The position numbers were made by a program, and so were the translations under genes. DNA of 64,000 bases from an uncultured Chitinophagaceae bacterium (GTDB lineage: Bacteria; Bacteroidota; Bacteroidia; Chitinophagales; Chitinophagaceae): positions 62,001 through 126,000 of the forward strand of contig CALGAP010000006.1 of assembly GCA_937958995.1 (NCBI GenBank), in the 5' to 3' direction. How positions within the stretch are numbered: position 1 is the first letter of the stretch; each line of letters opens with the position of its first letter. Of the stretch, positions 44,054 to 52,580 are shown in pieces. The notes beneath the pieces are model-generated. The model did no database searches. It had not been told where the DNA came from and saw nothing but the letters and a program-made list of their open reading frames with translations.

Positions 44054-44755
44054 ATGCCAAACAGTACCATATATCTCATCCCCACTGTGCTTGATGAATC
44101 GGCCCCGGAAACCATTCCACCCTATGTGCTGGATGCCATAAAGCAATGCCAGGTATTTTTTGTGGAAGATGAAAGAACCACGCGGCGATACTTCAAGAAA
44201 CTCTGGAAAGAAATGGTGATTGACGATTATACCTGGGTCACCATGAAAAAAAACGGACAACAATCCGTTCCCGCCTTCAAAGGTTTTATTCAACAGGGAA
44301 AAAATATCGGCATTGTGAGCGAAGCCGGTTGCCCGGGCATTGCCGACCCCGGTCAGTTCCTGGTGCAAGCTGCACATGAAGCAGGTGCCACTGTAAAGCC
44401 GCTGGTAGGCCCCAGCTCCATCCTGCTCGCGCTGATGGCCAGCGGACTGAATGGTCAGCAATTTCAATTTCACGGCTACCTGCCCATCGAATCAGGCGCA
44501 AGGGATAAGAAAATAAGAGATTTGGAGGAAGAGAGTTCCCGGAAAAAATGCACGCAGGTATTTATCGAAACTCCTTATCGCAACAACCAGCTGATGCAGG
44601 CATTGGTGAAAGTATGCAAGCCAGGCACCAGGCTGTGCGTAGCAGTGGACTTGACAGGCACCGACGAGTGGGTGCAGACGAAAAGTATTGGAGAATGGAA
44701 AAAAAATATGCCGGACATTCATAAGAAGCCGGCAATATTTTGTTTGTTAGGATAA
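44054..44755 (+). CDS. RsmI-like tetrapyrrole-methylase-fold SAM methyltransferase
   Basis: 233 residues from ATG 44054. IYLIPTVLDESAPETIPPYVLDAIKQCQVFFVEDERTTRRY and GIVSEAGCPGIADPGQFLVQAAHEAGATVKPLVGPSSILLALMASG match the RsmI family, which methylates 2'-O of C1402 in 16S rRNA. The usual GTLYVVATPIGNL start is replaced by IYLIPTVLDESAP, as in a shorter Bacteroidota subfamily whose target is unsettled. It lies 11 bp after the EI24 gene. Confidence 0.82.
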   Translation: MPNSTIYLIPTVLDESAPETIPPYVLDAIKQCQVFFVEDERTTRRYFKKLWKEMVIDDYTWVTMKKNGQQSVPAFKGFIQQGKNIGIVSEAGCPGIADPGQFLVQAAHEAGATVKPLVGPSSILLALMASGLNGQQFQFHGYLPIESGARDKKIRDLEEESSRKKCTQVFIETPYRNNQLMQALVKVCKPGTRLCVAVDLTGTDEWVQTKSIGEWKKNMPDIHKKPAIFCLLG

Positions 44756-44765
44756 ATTGATTGCT

Positions 44766-45119
44766 TCACTTCATCGTCACTATACTATCTACTATATACC
44801 TCGTATTCCCTCTCCACGGCACCACGCCATGATATTCCTTATAGTGCAGGTCAAATACTTTTCCGCTGTTTGCCATTAATTTTTCCGCCAGCGCCTTATC
44901 CACCACCGAAAACTCAAACTCATACGACTGAATGCCCGGCCTTATCCCCTCCTGTATCAGCTTGCCCTCATAAGTCTTCCACACATCACCTTTCAACACC
45001 ACATAATTCAAATGCCCCGACTTCACCCCTTCCCCAAAAACAAAATAAAATTTCCACCACAAAAAAATGGCAGAGCCCAACGCCACCACCCCGACTACTA
45101 TAAACAATATCTTTTTCAT
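44766..45119 (-). CDS. Hypothetical membrane-anchored or secreted small protein
   Basis: 117 residues. The first 25 (MKKILFIVVGVVALGSAIFLWWKFYFVFGEG) form a membrane anchor or uncleaved signal. The rest is soluble with three or four beta strands (LNYVVLKGDVWKTYEGKLIQEGIRPGIQSYEFEFSV). No family is recognised. It lies 58 bp downstream of the M28 peptidase gene on the same strand, separated by a TTCAA-rich repeat. Confidence 0.65.
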   Translation of the reverse strand: MKKILFIVVGVVALGSAIFLWWKFYFVFGEGVKSGHLNYVVLKGDVWKTYEGKLIQEGIRPGIQSYEFEFSVVDKALAEKLMANSGKVFDLHYKEYHGVVPWRGNTRYIVDSIVTMK

Positions 45120-45125
45120 ATAGAT

Positions 45126-45179
45126 GAAAATTCATTCAACATTCACCTTCCTTGTTCAAATTCCTCATTCAATATTCTC
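45126..45179. repeat. TTCATTCAA/TTCCTTGTTC intergenic repeat
   Basis: Runs of TTCATTCAACATTC, TTCCTTGTTC and TTCAATATTC fill the gap between the M28 peptidase and the small hypothetical gene. They are related to words at 38193-38233 and, more loosely, at 14946-14972. Confidence 0.4.
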
Positions 45180-46548
45180 ACAGTCCATATTTATCCACCA
45201 GGTATACTAAGGCGGCCATATTCAACGCTCCCAGTAGCAGCTCTCTCTTATTTACTGCTTCAAACACGTCGCTGCGCGCATGATGTATATCGAAGTAACG
45301 TTGTGAATCGGGTTGCAGTCCGGCGAGTGGTGTGCCAAATGTGCGTTGCAAAGGACCAATATCAGCACCGCCGCCGCCCATACTCAGTTCATACACACCA
45401 TAGGGAAGGAAGAGGGGCGCCCATTTTTTTACTTTCTCCAGTTGTTCGGGGCGCATGGTAAAACCAAAACCGCGGGGAGTGAAACCGCCGGCGTCGCTTT
45501 CAACAGCAAAATAATGTTTTTCGTTCTTCGCCTTCGCTTCTTCGGCATATTTGTTGCCACCGCGCAGGCCATTTTCTTCATTGGCAAATAACACCACGCG
45601 AATAGTTCTTTTGGGTTTGTATCCTATTGCCTTTAATGCGCGCAACACTTCGATGCTTTGCACGCAACCGCTGCCATCATCGTGCGCGCCTTCGCCCACA
45701 TCCCAGCTGTCGAGGTGCCCGCCAATAGTGATGATCTCGTCGGGAAATTCAGTGCCTCTTATTTCACCAATCACATTATGCCCGATGGTATCAGGCAGTT
45801 GTTTGGCGAGTGTTTTGAAAAACACTTTCACCTCTTTCTCCTTCGATACCAGGTCAGCTAATTGATCGGCGTCGCGCAGGCCGATGGCTACTGCGGGAAT
45901 CTTCGGAAATGAATCGTTGTAGTTGGTAGAGCCGGTATGCGGAATGTTGTCGGCCGCGTGACTCATAGAGCGAACGATCACGCCAACGGCGCCATATTTT
46001 GCTGCGCGGCTGGGACCTTGTCCGCGATAACGTACCGCATCGCTATAAGCCTGGAAGGTGCGCACCAGTTTTTCATTAAAGCGATAGTTATAAAACACAA
46101 TTTTTCCTTTCACTTCATCTTTTCGTTGTTCCAGTTCCTCGAATGAATGGATGAGTACAACCGGCGCAGACACACCTTTGGGGCCAGTGCCTACTGAATT
46201 GCCGAGGGCCAGCACATCAAGGCGGGGATTTTTTTTCTGCGCATCCACTATATGCGCCTCATCTTTTCCGCCGCGCACCCAGTGGGGCACCATACACTGC
46301 TGCAGCCACACTTTTTCGGCACCGGCTTGTTTCAGGGCTGTTGCTCCCCACGCTTCGGCTTTCACCATTCCCGGCGAGCCTGCCAGCCGGTGACCCACCT
46401 GCTTGGTCAGCACCCGCAGGTTTTCATAAGCCTGCCCGTTTACCAGTATTTCATCGGCAAGGGCGCGGATAAAAAGCGAATCTTCATTTTGGGCGCGGAC
46501 CGAGAAAGAAATAAATGTTAACAGGAAAATGAACAATTTCAACCTCAT
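45178..46548 (-). CDS. Exported M28 family zinc peptidase
   Basis: 456 residues with a signal peptide (MRLKLFIFLLTFISFSVRAQ). A protease-associated-like insert (about 125-215) precedes the M28 catalytic domain. Zinc ligands occur in TIGGHLDSWDVGEGAHDDGSGC (His and two Asp), then VLFANEENGLRGG (Glu pair) and a C-terminal histidine in FDIHHARSDVFE. It is an aminopeptidase or carboxypeptidase of the periplasm or surface; the specificity is unknown. Not linked to the divergent bshA gene by function. Confidence 0.9.
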   Translation of the reverse strand: MRLKLFIFLLTFISFSVRAQNEDSLFIRALADEILVNGQAYENLRVLTKQVGHRLAGSPGMVKAEAWGATALKQAGAEKVWLQQCMVPHWVRGGKDEAHIVDAQKKNPRLDVLALGNSVGTGPKGVSAPVVLIHSFEELEQRKDEVKGKIVFYNYRFNEKLVRTFQAYSDAVRYRGQGPSRAAKYGAVGVIVRSMSHAADNIPHTGSTNYNDSFPKIPAVAIGLRDADQLADLVSKEKEVKVFFKTLAKQLPDTIGHNVIGEIRGTEFPDEIITIGGHLDSWDVGEGAHDDGSGCVQSIEVLRALKAIGYKPKRTIRVVLFANEENGLRGGNKYAEEAKAKNEKHYFAVESDAGGFTPRGFGFTMRPEQLEKVKKWAPLFLPYGVYELSMGGGGADIGPLQRTFGTPLAGLQPDSQRYFDIHHARSDVFEAVNKRELLLGALNMAALVYLVDKYGL

Positions 46549-46629
46549 GAGCGTTTAGTTTGGCTTAAAGTTAAGCGAACAGGTTGATAAGTGGTGCGCG
46601 GGTATGGGGTGTGTGTCAACTTTTCAACC

Positions 46630-46637
46630 TACATTTG
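46630..46637 (+). promoter_or_regulatory. -7 element of bshA
   Basis: TACATTTG, an exact match to TAnnTTTG, 22 nt before ATG 46660. Here a short leader is predicted, unlike the genes where the box abuts the start codon. Confidence 0.5.
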
Positions 46638-46659
46638 ACCCCTCACTTAAAAGCAAACT

Positions 46660-47793
46660 ATGCGCATAGGAATTGTCTGTTATCCTACTTTTGGCGGCAG
46701 CGGTGTACTGGCTACAGAATTGGGAAAAGCGCTGGCCGACAAAGGACACCAGGTTCATTTCATTACCTACCAGCAGCCTGTGAGGCTGAGTGAGTTTCAT
46801 GCCAATATTTTTTATCATGAAGTGCGCGTAGCGGCTTACCCGCTGTTCGATTACCCGCCTTATGAAACTGCGCTGTCCAGCACCATGGTAGATGTGATCG
46901 TGAATAATGATATCGATCTGCTGCACGTGCATTATGCCATCCCGCATGCATCGGCGGCGTACCTGGCCAAGAAGATCTTGGAAAAGCAGGGGAAAAATAT
47001 TCCTGTCATCACCACGCTGCACGGTACGGATATTACGCTGGTGGGCCGCGACAAGACCTTTGCTCCCGTAGTGGCTTTCTCCATCAACGAAAGCGATGCC
47101 ATTACAGCTGTATCAGACAACCTGCGCGACGAAACCTATCGCAATTTCAATATCGAGAAAGAAATTGAAGTGATCAACAATTTTGTGGATGTAAAACGCT
47201 TCCGCAAAAAACCCATCGATGCATTCCGCCGTGTAATTGCGCCGCATGGCGAAAAGATTGTGTTGCACGCTTCCAATTTTCGCAAACTGAAAAGAGTGAA
47301 TGATGTGGTGAGAGTTTTTGCGGAAATACACAAACAGGTTCCCAGCAAATTATTATTCGTGGGCGATGGCCCGGAACGCTCCGGCGCCGAAAGCCTGGCC
47401 CGCGAACTGAACATATACGACGATACACGTTTTGTGGGCCGCCAGGAACAGATTGAAGAAGTGCTGGCGGTGTCTGATCTCTTCTTATTGCCCTCCGATT
47501 ATGAAAGCTTCGGCCTGGCCGCGCTCGAAGCCATGGCTGCCGGCGTGCCGGTCATTTCAAGTGATGCAGGTGGTCTGCCGGAGATTAATATTCATGGAGA
47601 AACAGGCTATCTCGCCAAAGTGGGCGATGTGGAAAGTATGAGCAAGTATGCAATTGGCTTGCTGTCGGATGAAAACAAACTGCAGCAGTTTAAATCGGCT
47701 GCTGCAGCGCATGCTTTGAAATACGATATAGATAATATCGTGCCGAAGTATGAGTTGTTGTATAACCGTTTCTGCGAGTGTATTAAAGCCTAG
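46660..47793 (+). CDS. bshA: Bacillithiol biosynthesis glycosyltransferase BshA
   Basis: 377 residues, GT4 fold. The start MRIGIVCYPTFGGSGVLATELGKALADKGHQVHFITYQQPVRL is diagnostic of BshA, and the C-terminal domain has the nucleotide-sugar motif LFLLPSDYESFGLAALEAMAAGVPVISSDAGGLPE. It joins GlcNAc from UDP-GlcNAc to L-malate, the first step of bacillithiol synthesis. No bshB or bshC is in the window. It is divergent from the M28 gene. Confidence 0.95.
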   Translation: MRIGIVCYPTFGGSGVLATELGKALADKGHQVHFITYQQPVRLSEFHANIFYHEVRVAAYPLFDYPPYETALSSTMVDVIVNNDIDLLHVHYAIPHASAAYLAKKILEKQGKNIPVITTLHGTDITLVGRDKTFAPVVAFSINESDAITAVSDNLRDETYRNFNIEKEIEVINNFVDVKRFRKKPIDAFRRVIAPHGEKIVLHASNFRKLKRVNDVVRVFAEIHKQVPSKLLFVGDGPERSGAESLARELNIYDDTRFVGRQEQIEEVLAVSDLFLLPSDYESFGLAALEAMAAGVPVISSDAGGLPEINIHGETGYLAKVGDVESMSKYAIGLLSDENKLQQFKSAAAAHALKYDIDNIVPKYELLYNRFCECIKA

Positions 47794-47796
47794 ACT

Positions 47797-49062
47797 TTAT
47801 TTTTTCCTGATCCATGCTTCGGGGTCGAGGTTTTTGTTTTCGACCATCAGCAGGAATTCAATTTCACCATTGCCATCCTGGTTGGCAGCAGCCCTGCCCA
47901 CCATCTGACCGGTAGCTATTTGCTGTCCTTTCTGCACGCTCACGGCAGAAAGGTTGCTATATACCGTGAAGTATTTACCGTGACGTACCAATACGGTCCA
48001 GTTGCCTTCTATATCGAATATGCGTGAAACCTCACCTTCATACACGGCTCTTACCACAGCGCCGGGTTCTGTTTCGAGAGTAAGTCCCGGGTTATTGCCC
48101 TTCAAGTTGGTATTGGGAATAGAATAAGTGCCAAAATGAATTTTTACATGACCTTTTTCAATTGGCCAGGGCAGCTTGCCTTTATTTTTTTCAAAATTGC
48201 CAGACAATGCCAGCCCTTCCGGTGTAGATTCAAACACTGAAGAAGAGGCTTTCTTCGGGGCAGTGGTCTTAGCGCCGGACGGTTCAGCCGGTTTATTGGC
48301 AGCGGCGGCCTTGGCATCGGCGGCGGCTTTATCGCGCGCTGCTTTTATTTCACGATCGATGGCGGTTTTAATCGCAGCCTTCAATCTCGCGTCAGCCTTT
48401 TGTTTCGCCGTCAACTCCTTGCTGATCTCTTTTTCACGCGCCTTAATCTTGTTGACTATTTCATCTTTCTCTCTTTTCTCCTGCACCAGCACTTCTTTTT
48501 CCTTACGCTGTTTCTCCAATATCTTATCTTTCTCTTCGCGGGTTGCGCGTAGGGATGCGATCTTTTGTTGCAGCGCTACTTGTGTCTTCTTGATGTTATC
48601 GGCCTGTTCTTCGCGGTAGTTGCGGTATGATTTTAAGTATTCAATCCGCTTCAATGCGTCGTTGAAACTGGCCGCAGAGAATATGAAATTGAGGAAATCG
48701 TAGTTAGAGCGGTTTTTATAGGCGTAAATAATGCTTTTCTCGTATTGCACTTTCAGCGTGTCCAGTTCATTACGCAGTCGTTCGATTTCGCTGCTTGATT
48801 GCTGAATGGTATTTTCGATGTTGTTGATCTGCTGGTTGATGTTGTTGATAGCCTGCTCGCGTAAGCGCAGCTTTTTCTGCACCATGGCCAGTTGACCCAG
48901 GTTGGCCTTCTTATTCTTCCGGGTATCGTCGAGGGTACGCCTCAGCTCATCAATCTCGCGCTGGATCTCAGCCTGTTGTTTTTTCAGTTCTTCACTGGTC
49001 TGGGCAAAAAGCGGCAGCGCTAACACTACTGCTAATATGGAGGTTATGACGGCTTTCAACAT
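47797..49062 (-). CDS. EnvC-like murein hydrolase activator (degenerate M23)
   Basis: 421 residues. A signal peptide (ending LALPLFAQ) is followed by a long coiled coil (about 22-245), an Ala/Lys/Pro-rich linker and a LytM/M23 domain (about 300-421). The zinc ligands of active M23 enzymes are not kept: the usual HxH near the end is replaced by IEFLL, and only a lone His in VLVRHGKYF is seen. As in EnvC, it probably activates cell-wall amidases at division rather than cutting the wall itself. It lies 59 bp after the DUF4292 gene. Confidence 0.9.
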   Translation of the reverse strand: MLKAVITSILAVVLALPLFAQTSEELKKQQAEIQREIDELRRTLDDTRKNKKANLGQLAMVQKKLRLREQAINNINQQINNIENTIQQSSSEIERLRNELDTLKVQYEKSIIYAYKNRSNYDFLNFIFSAASFNDALKRIEYLKSYRNYREEQADNIKKTQVALQQKIASLRATREEKDKILEKQRKEKEVLVQEKREKDEIVNKIKAREKEISKELTAKQKADARLKAAIKTAIDREIKAARDKAAADAKAAAANKPAEPSGAKTTAPKKASSSVFESTPEGLALSGNFEKNKGKLPWPIEKGHVKIHFGTYSIPNTNLKGNNPGLTLETEPGAVVRAVYEGEVSRIFDIEGNWTVLVRHGKYFTVYSNLSAVSVQKGQQIATGQMVGRAAANQDGNGEIEFLLMVENKNLDPEAWIRKK

Positions 49063-49121
49063 CTTATGATTTTTGAGGTCAGTAAGACAAAAACAATTAT
49101 GAAATTACCGAATTATAACGC

Positions 49122-49946
49122 TTATTGACGCTGGTAATTTTTCGGGATGTTAAAAGGAAAGCTTAAAACCTCGTTAAATTGCCATTGCTTGAACTCCAGC
49201 TTTATCTCGAGCTTGGTTTTTTCTGATACCGTTATGCGCCTGACGGTCGAAAATTTTATGCCTCCCTTGGTCTCGAAGCCCCCGTATGTGATGTCGGCCG
49301 TGCGGGCCCTGATGGGGTCCACATCATCCAGTTTGCTGTGTTGCAGCGAGTAATTATCGCCGGAAGCTACGGTGATCAGGTGCTTGAACAACTCACCCAC
49401 ACTGATCAGCGACACCGATTTTTCATCTTTTTTATACGACACAATATTGCTGTCGAGATAAATGGGATTGCCCACGATCAGGTCCTGCAATTCGGAGAAA
49501 GTGAGCGGTATACGCGCTACTTCGCGCAGGTATTCCACCGACCGCAATTGCACCACCTTGTCGAGTTTGTTGATCACCTTCACACTGTCGGGCGTAATCA
49601 TTATCCTGAAACCTTCAATGCCCAGGGCAGCGATGATAGACACCCACATCACCGAGTCTTTCTGTAAACGGATAAACGCATTGAAATCGCTTTTCTTGCC
49701 ATCGCGGCCTTCAAAATCAACTTTTACTTTGGCAGAAAAGGTATTGAAGTCGATCTTGTTTTGTATGATATGATCATAGACCTCATGGATAAACTTCAGC
49801 GAATCGATGCGGCCACCGTCGGGAATGGTGATCACCTGCACCGTATCTTTCTTGGTGATCACTGTCTGAATTTTACGCGCAGAACGGCAGCTTTCCATAG
49901 ATATGGCGGTGACTATAAGCAACAAAATTCCAATGCAATACTTCAT
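49122..49946 (-). CDS. DUF4292 lipoprotein
   Basis: 274 residues. The signal ends in a lipobox-like AISMESC with lipidated Cys20 predicted. The mature part begins SARKIQTVITKKDTVQVI and continues in LolA-like beta strands. DUF4292 proteins are conserved in Bacteroidota next to EnvC-like genes, as here, and their role is unknown, probably outer-membrane biogenesis. It starts 8 bp after the dut stop and lies 59 bp before the envC-like gene, so dut-DUF4292-envC looks like one operon. Confidence 0.8.
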   Translation of the reverse strand: MKYCIGILLLIVTAISMESCRSARKIQTVITKKDTVQVITIPDGGRIDSLKFIHEVYDHIIQNKIDFNTFSAKVKVDFEGRDGKKSDFNAFIRLQKDSVMWVSIIAALGIEGFRIMITPDSVKVINKLDKVVQLRSVEYLREVARIPLTFSELQDLIVGNPIYLDSNIVSYKKDEKSVSLISVGELFKHLITVASGDNYSLQHSKLDDVDPIRARTADITYGGFETKGGIKFSTVRRITVSEKTKLEIKLEFKQWQFNEVLSFPFNIPKNYQRQ

Positions 49947-49954
49947 AAATTAAA

Positions 49955-50398
49955 TCAGGATTTTCCGGTATGACCAAATCCGCCGTCGTTGCGCCTGGTA
50001 GCTTTTAATTCATCTACCTTTTTCCATTTAACGCGCTCCACCTGGTGCACCACCATTTGTGCAATACGGTCGCCGTGATAAATAGTTTGCTCTTCCTGTG
50101 ACAAATTGATAAGAATGATTTTTATTTCTCCCCGGTAATCTGCATCGATGGTTCCGGGACTATTGAGGCAGGTTAGTCCATGGTTAATGGCCAGTCCGCT
50201 TCGCGGGCGTATCTGCGCTTCATAACCTTCAGGCAGTTCAATAAAGAGGCCGGTAGGCACCAGCACTCGTTGCAGCGGTTTCAACACCATCGGTTCATCC
50301 AGGTTGGCCCTGATATCCATTCCAGCTGCCTGTTCAGTTCCATAGGCAGGAAAAGGATTCGACGAGTTATTAACGATCTTGACTTTCACTTTGGACAT
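49955..50398 (-). CDS. dut: Deoxyuridine 5'-triphosphate nucleotidohydrolase
   Basis: 147 residues from ATG 50398, supported by TATCTTTG 4 nt upstream. The five trimeric dUTPase motifs are present: AAGMDIRAN, RPRSGLA, GTIDADYRGEI, GDRIAQMV and the C-terminal RNDGGFGHTGK. It hydrolyses dUTP to dUMP and PPi, limiting uracil in DNA and feeding dTMP synthesis. It starts a likely operon with DUF4292 and the EnvC-like gene. Confidence 0.96.
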   Translation of the reverse strand: MSKVKVKIVNNSSNPFPAYGTEQAAGMDIRANLDEPMVLKPLQRVLVPTGLFIELPEGYEAQIRPRSGLAINHGLTCLNSPGTIDADYRGEIKIILINLSQEEQTIYHGDRIAQMVVHQVERVKWKKVDELKATRRNDGGFGHTGKS

Positions 50399-50402
50399 GG
50401 CG

Positions 50403-50410
50403 CAAAGATA
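50403..50410 (-). promoter_or_regulatory. -7 element of dut (leaderless type)
   Basis: On the minus strand TATCTTTG-CGCC-ATG; an exact TAnnTTTG match 4 nt before the start codon. The same TATCTTTGCGCC word precedes rlmN. CGAAAC-type repeats lie directly upstream. Confidence 0.65.
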
Positions 50411-50413
50411 GGA

Positions 50414-50535
50414 GTTTCGCATTTCGGGCTGCTACCGCCGGTTTCGCGTTTCGGTTTCTGCTGACGCAGATTGCCTTTTTGAAATTAGTCAGCGATTAAA
50501 AGCGCGGCAGCAACCCGGAAACCACCTGCCCGAAA
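50414..50535. repeat. CGAAAC-type repeats in the ispF-dut gap
   Basis: GTTTCGCGTTTCGG words (about 50440-50458) and CCCGAAAC (50529-50536 region) in opposite orientation fill this 161-bp gap, a degenerate version of the inverted repeat at 30046-30210. Confidence 0.4.
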
Positions 50536-50559
50536 CACAAAACACAACACGCGTAAAGC

Positions 50560-51036
50560 TTAGCCTTGCTTCAGCAGCACAGTTGCATACGCTACCAGGC
50601 CTTCTTCCCTTCCTGCAAAGCCCATCTTCTCAGTAGTGGTGGCCTTTATCGAAATATCATCAACCGATACCTGCAGAATTGTCGCGATCACCTCGCGCAT
50701 AGCCGGCGCATACTTTTTTATCTTCGGCGTTTCGAGGCAAACAGTAGAATCTATATTGACTATGCTGTAGTTTTTTTGCCTGACCAACTGATAGGTTTTT
50801 TCCAAAAGAATTTTACTGTCTATATCCTTATAGGCAGGGTCATGATTGGGAAAATGTTCTCCTATATCTCCCAGCGCCAACGCACCAAGCAACGCATCGC
50901 ATATAGCATGCAGCAACACATCTGCATCACTATGCCCCAACGCCCCTTTGTAATGCGGTATCTGTACACCGCCAATCCATAAAGGACGACCTTCCACCAG
51001 CTGATGAAAATCTATTCCAAAACCAGTTCTATACAT
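50560..51036 (-). CDS. ispF: 2-C-methyl-D-erythritol 2,4-cyclodiphosphate synthase
   Basis: 158 residues from ATG 51036. Zinc ligands Asp9 and His11 occur in GIDFHQL, and HSDADVLLHAICDALLGALALGDIGEHFP and the C-terminal ATTTEKMGFAGREEG motif are present. It is a step of the MEP isoprenoid pathway. A CGAAAC-repeat gap separates it from dut, and 178 bp with a terminator separate it from porV. Confidence 0.96.
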   Translation of the reverse strand: MYRTGFGIDFHQLVEGRPLWIGGVQIPHYKGALGHSDADVLLHAICDALLGALALGDIGEHFPNHDPAYKDIDSKILLEKTYQLVRQKNYSIVNIDSTVCLETPKIKKYAPAMREVIATILQVSVDDISIKATTTEKMGFAGREEGLVAYATVLLKQG

Positions 51037-51047
51037 TATCAAAATTT

Positions 51048-51125
51048 ATCCGCGTAATCAAGTTATATCCGTATCGCCTGGCCCATCCCTTCCGTTTAAT
51101 CCACTAATCCGCGTTAAAACCGCGA
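51048..51125. repeat. ATCCGCG-type intergenic repeat before ispF
   Basis: TTATCCGCGTAATC, TTAATCCACTAATCCGCG and related words match those at 16975-17020 and 27171-27235. The ispF promoter must lie within or beside it. Confidence 0.45.
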
Positions 51126-51147
51126 TCAAAAAATCTACCTATTCACC

Positions 51148-51180
51148 AATAAGAAAGCGCCCCGCTATTCGCAGGACGCT
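51148..51180 (-). terminator. Rho-independent terminator of porV
   Basis: On the minus strand a 10-bp stem with two G-T pairs surrounds a 5-nt loop (51156-51180) and is followed by a T-rich tract (51148-51155). It lies 35 bp after the porV stop. Confidence 0.65.
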
Positions 51181-51214
51181 TCAAATATATTTGGGTTTTC
51201 CGAAAACGCACTGA

Positions 51215-52408
51215 TTAATTGTCGCCACCACTGGCAACCTGGTCGAGGTCGAACACCAGGCCAAAACGCAGCGTGTTCGACAAGGGATTCCTGTTTACAC
51301 CCGATCCTGAGGGAACGAGGTAGGAGAAGTTAAGGCCAAACACATTGTATTTGATACCGAGACCAACGGTGAAATATTTACGGTTGCCCTTAGTCTTGTC
51401 TTCATAGAAATAACCGGCGCGCGCCATGAACTGGTCGTTGTAAGAATACTCGAGGCCCACTGAAAACTGGAACTCTTTCAATTCTTCAGAAAAACCACCG
51501 GGAGCATCACCAAAGGAGCTGAACCAGCTGCTCACCACCGATTTCTGGCGATATTCACGGGCAGCTTCAGCAGCCTCATCTTCTGTCATGCCGGCAAAAT
51601 TAGGCGGCGTGGGCACCAGCAGTTTGTGAACATCAAGACCGATCTGGATCTTGTTGCTTTCGTCAAACACGCGGGTGTATGCTGTACCAAAACTGAGGTT
51701 GGCCGGTATATAGTCCTTTTGAGTAGCATCATTGGTATAACCAATCTTGGTACCCAGGTTGGTCAATGTAGCACCGAAATTCCATCCTTGTCCTTCGGCA
51801 TTGGCGCCGGTATAGAAGAAGGAGATATCGCCGGCTACAGCATTACCAGGTTTATAAGCATTGCCTGCATTGGGCGCACCGGCAGCCAGGTTGGAGTTGA
51901 TATAGCGAAGTGCGATACCCAGGCCAATCCGGTCGCTCAGCTTACGGGTATAACCGAAGTCCACACCAAACTCGCGGGGACGGCCTTCGCCGAAATCATT
52001 ACCACTGGGATCGGTGAAAGTGATATTACCCAGGCTGAAATAGCGAACTGATGCTGCCAGCGCCTGCTCTTCGTCGAGCTTATAATAACCGGCAGCGGCC
52101 AGCAGGTATACGTCGTTCAACCCAAGGTCTTTCAACCAGGGAGTATAGGTGAGACCAACACTGAAATTGCTGGTTGCAAAGGGTGTCTTAGCCAGGTTCC
52201 AGAAAGGCGAGTTGGCATCGGGGCTGGTAGCCACGCCCAGGTCGCCCATACCACCGGCCCTTGCGTCGGGCGAAATCCGCAAAAACGGAACAGCGGTCGT
52301 CACCACATTAATCGGATCGGTTTGGGGAGGGTCGGTTTGGGCCATCAACGAATTTACCCCGGCACACAAACACAATAAGGCAGTCAATTTTAAGGATCTG
52401 CGTTTCAT
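51215..52408 (-). CDS. porV: T9SS outer-membrane shuttle protein PorV (LptO)
   Basis: 397 residues from the ATG at 52408; ATGs at 52420 and 52450 are alternatives but this one starts the signal peptide (MKRRSLKLTALLCLCAGVNSLMAQ). The mature start TAVPFLRISPDARAGGMGDLGVATSPDANSPFWNLAKTPFA is the PorV/OMP-FadL-like signature. It carries sorted substrates from the translocon to PorU. It lies 172 bp after porU; together they are the conserved porU-porV pair. Confidence 0.93.
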   Translation of the reverse strand: MKRRSLKLTALLCLCAGVNSLMAQTDPPQTDPINVVTTAVPFLRISPDARAGGMGDLGVATSPDANSPFWNLAKTPFATSNFSVGLTYTPWLKDLGLNDVYLLAAAGYYKLDEEQALAASVRYFSLGNITFTDPSGNDFGEGRPREFGVDFGYTRKLSDRIGLGIALRYINSNLAAGAPNAGNAYKPGNAVAGDISFFYTGANAEGQGWNFGATLTNLGTKIGYTNDATQKDYIPANLSFGTAYTRVFDESNKIQIGLDVHKLLVPTPPNFAGMTEDEAAEAAREYRQKSVVSSWFSSFGDAPGGFSEELKEFQFSVGLEYSYNDQFMARAGYFYEDKTKGNRKYFTVGLGIKYNVFGLNFSYLVPSGSGVNRNPLSNTLRFGLVFDLDQVASGGDN

Positions 52409-52580
52409 TTTATATGTCATTTTTGGTCGATTGCCATCAGCAAGGGGCACAAATCAAGATGGGCATGCCGGTATTGGCACCGCCTTCAGCTTGCCTTGTT
52501 GAGGCTTTTTTACATTAAATAATTTGGGGTAAAATTTTTTATCAATAGGTGCGCTAAAATAAGGATTTTCAATTAATAAG

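Noticed and set aside
43967..44054. Longer start for the RsmI-like gene at 43967
   Set aside because: It would overlap the EI24 gene, and the added residues have no similarity to the family; ATG 44054 fits the family start.
52500..52525. Terminator between porU and porV (GCCT/AGGC hairpin)
   Set aside because: The stem is only 4 bp, and its T run is on the plus strand, opposite to both genes.
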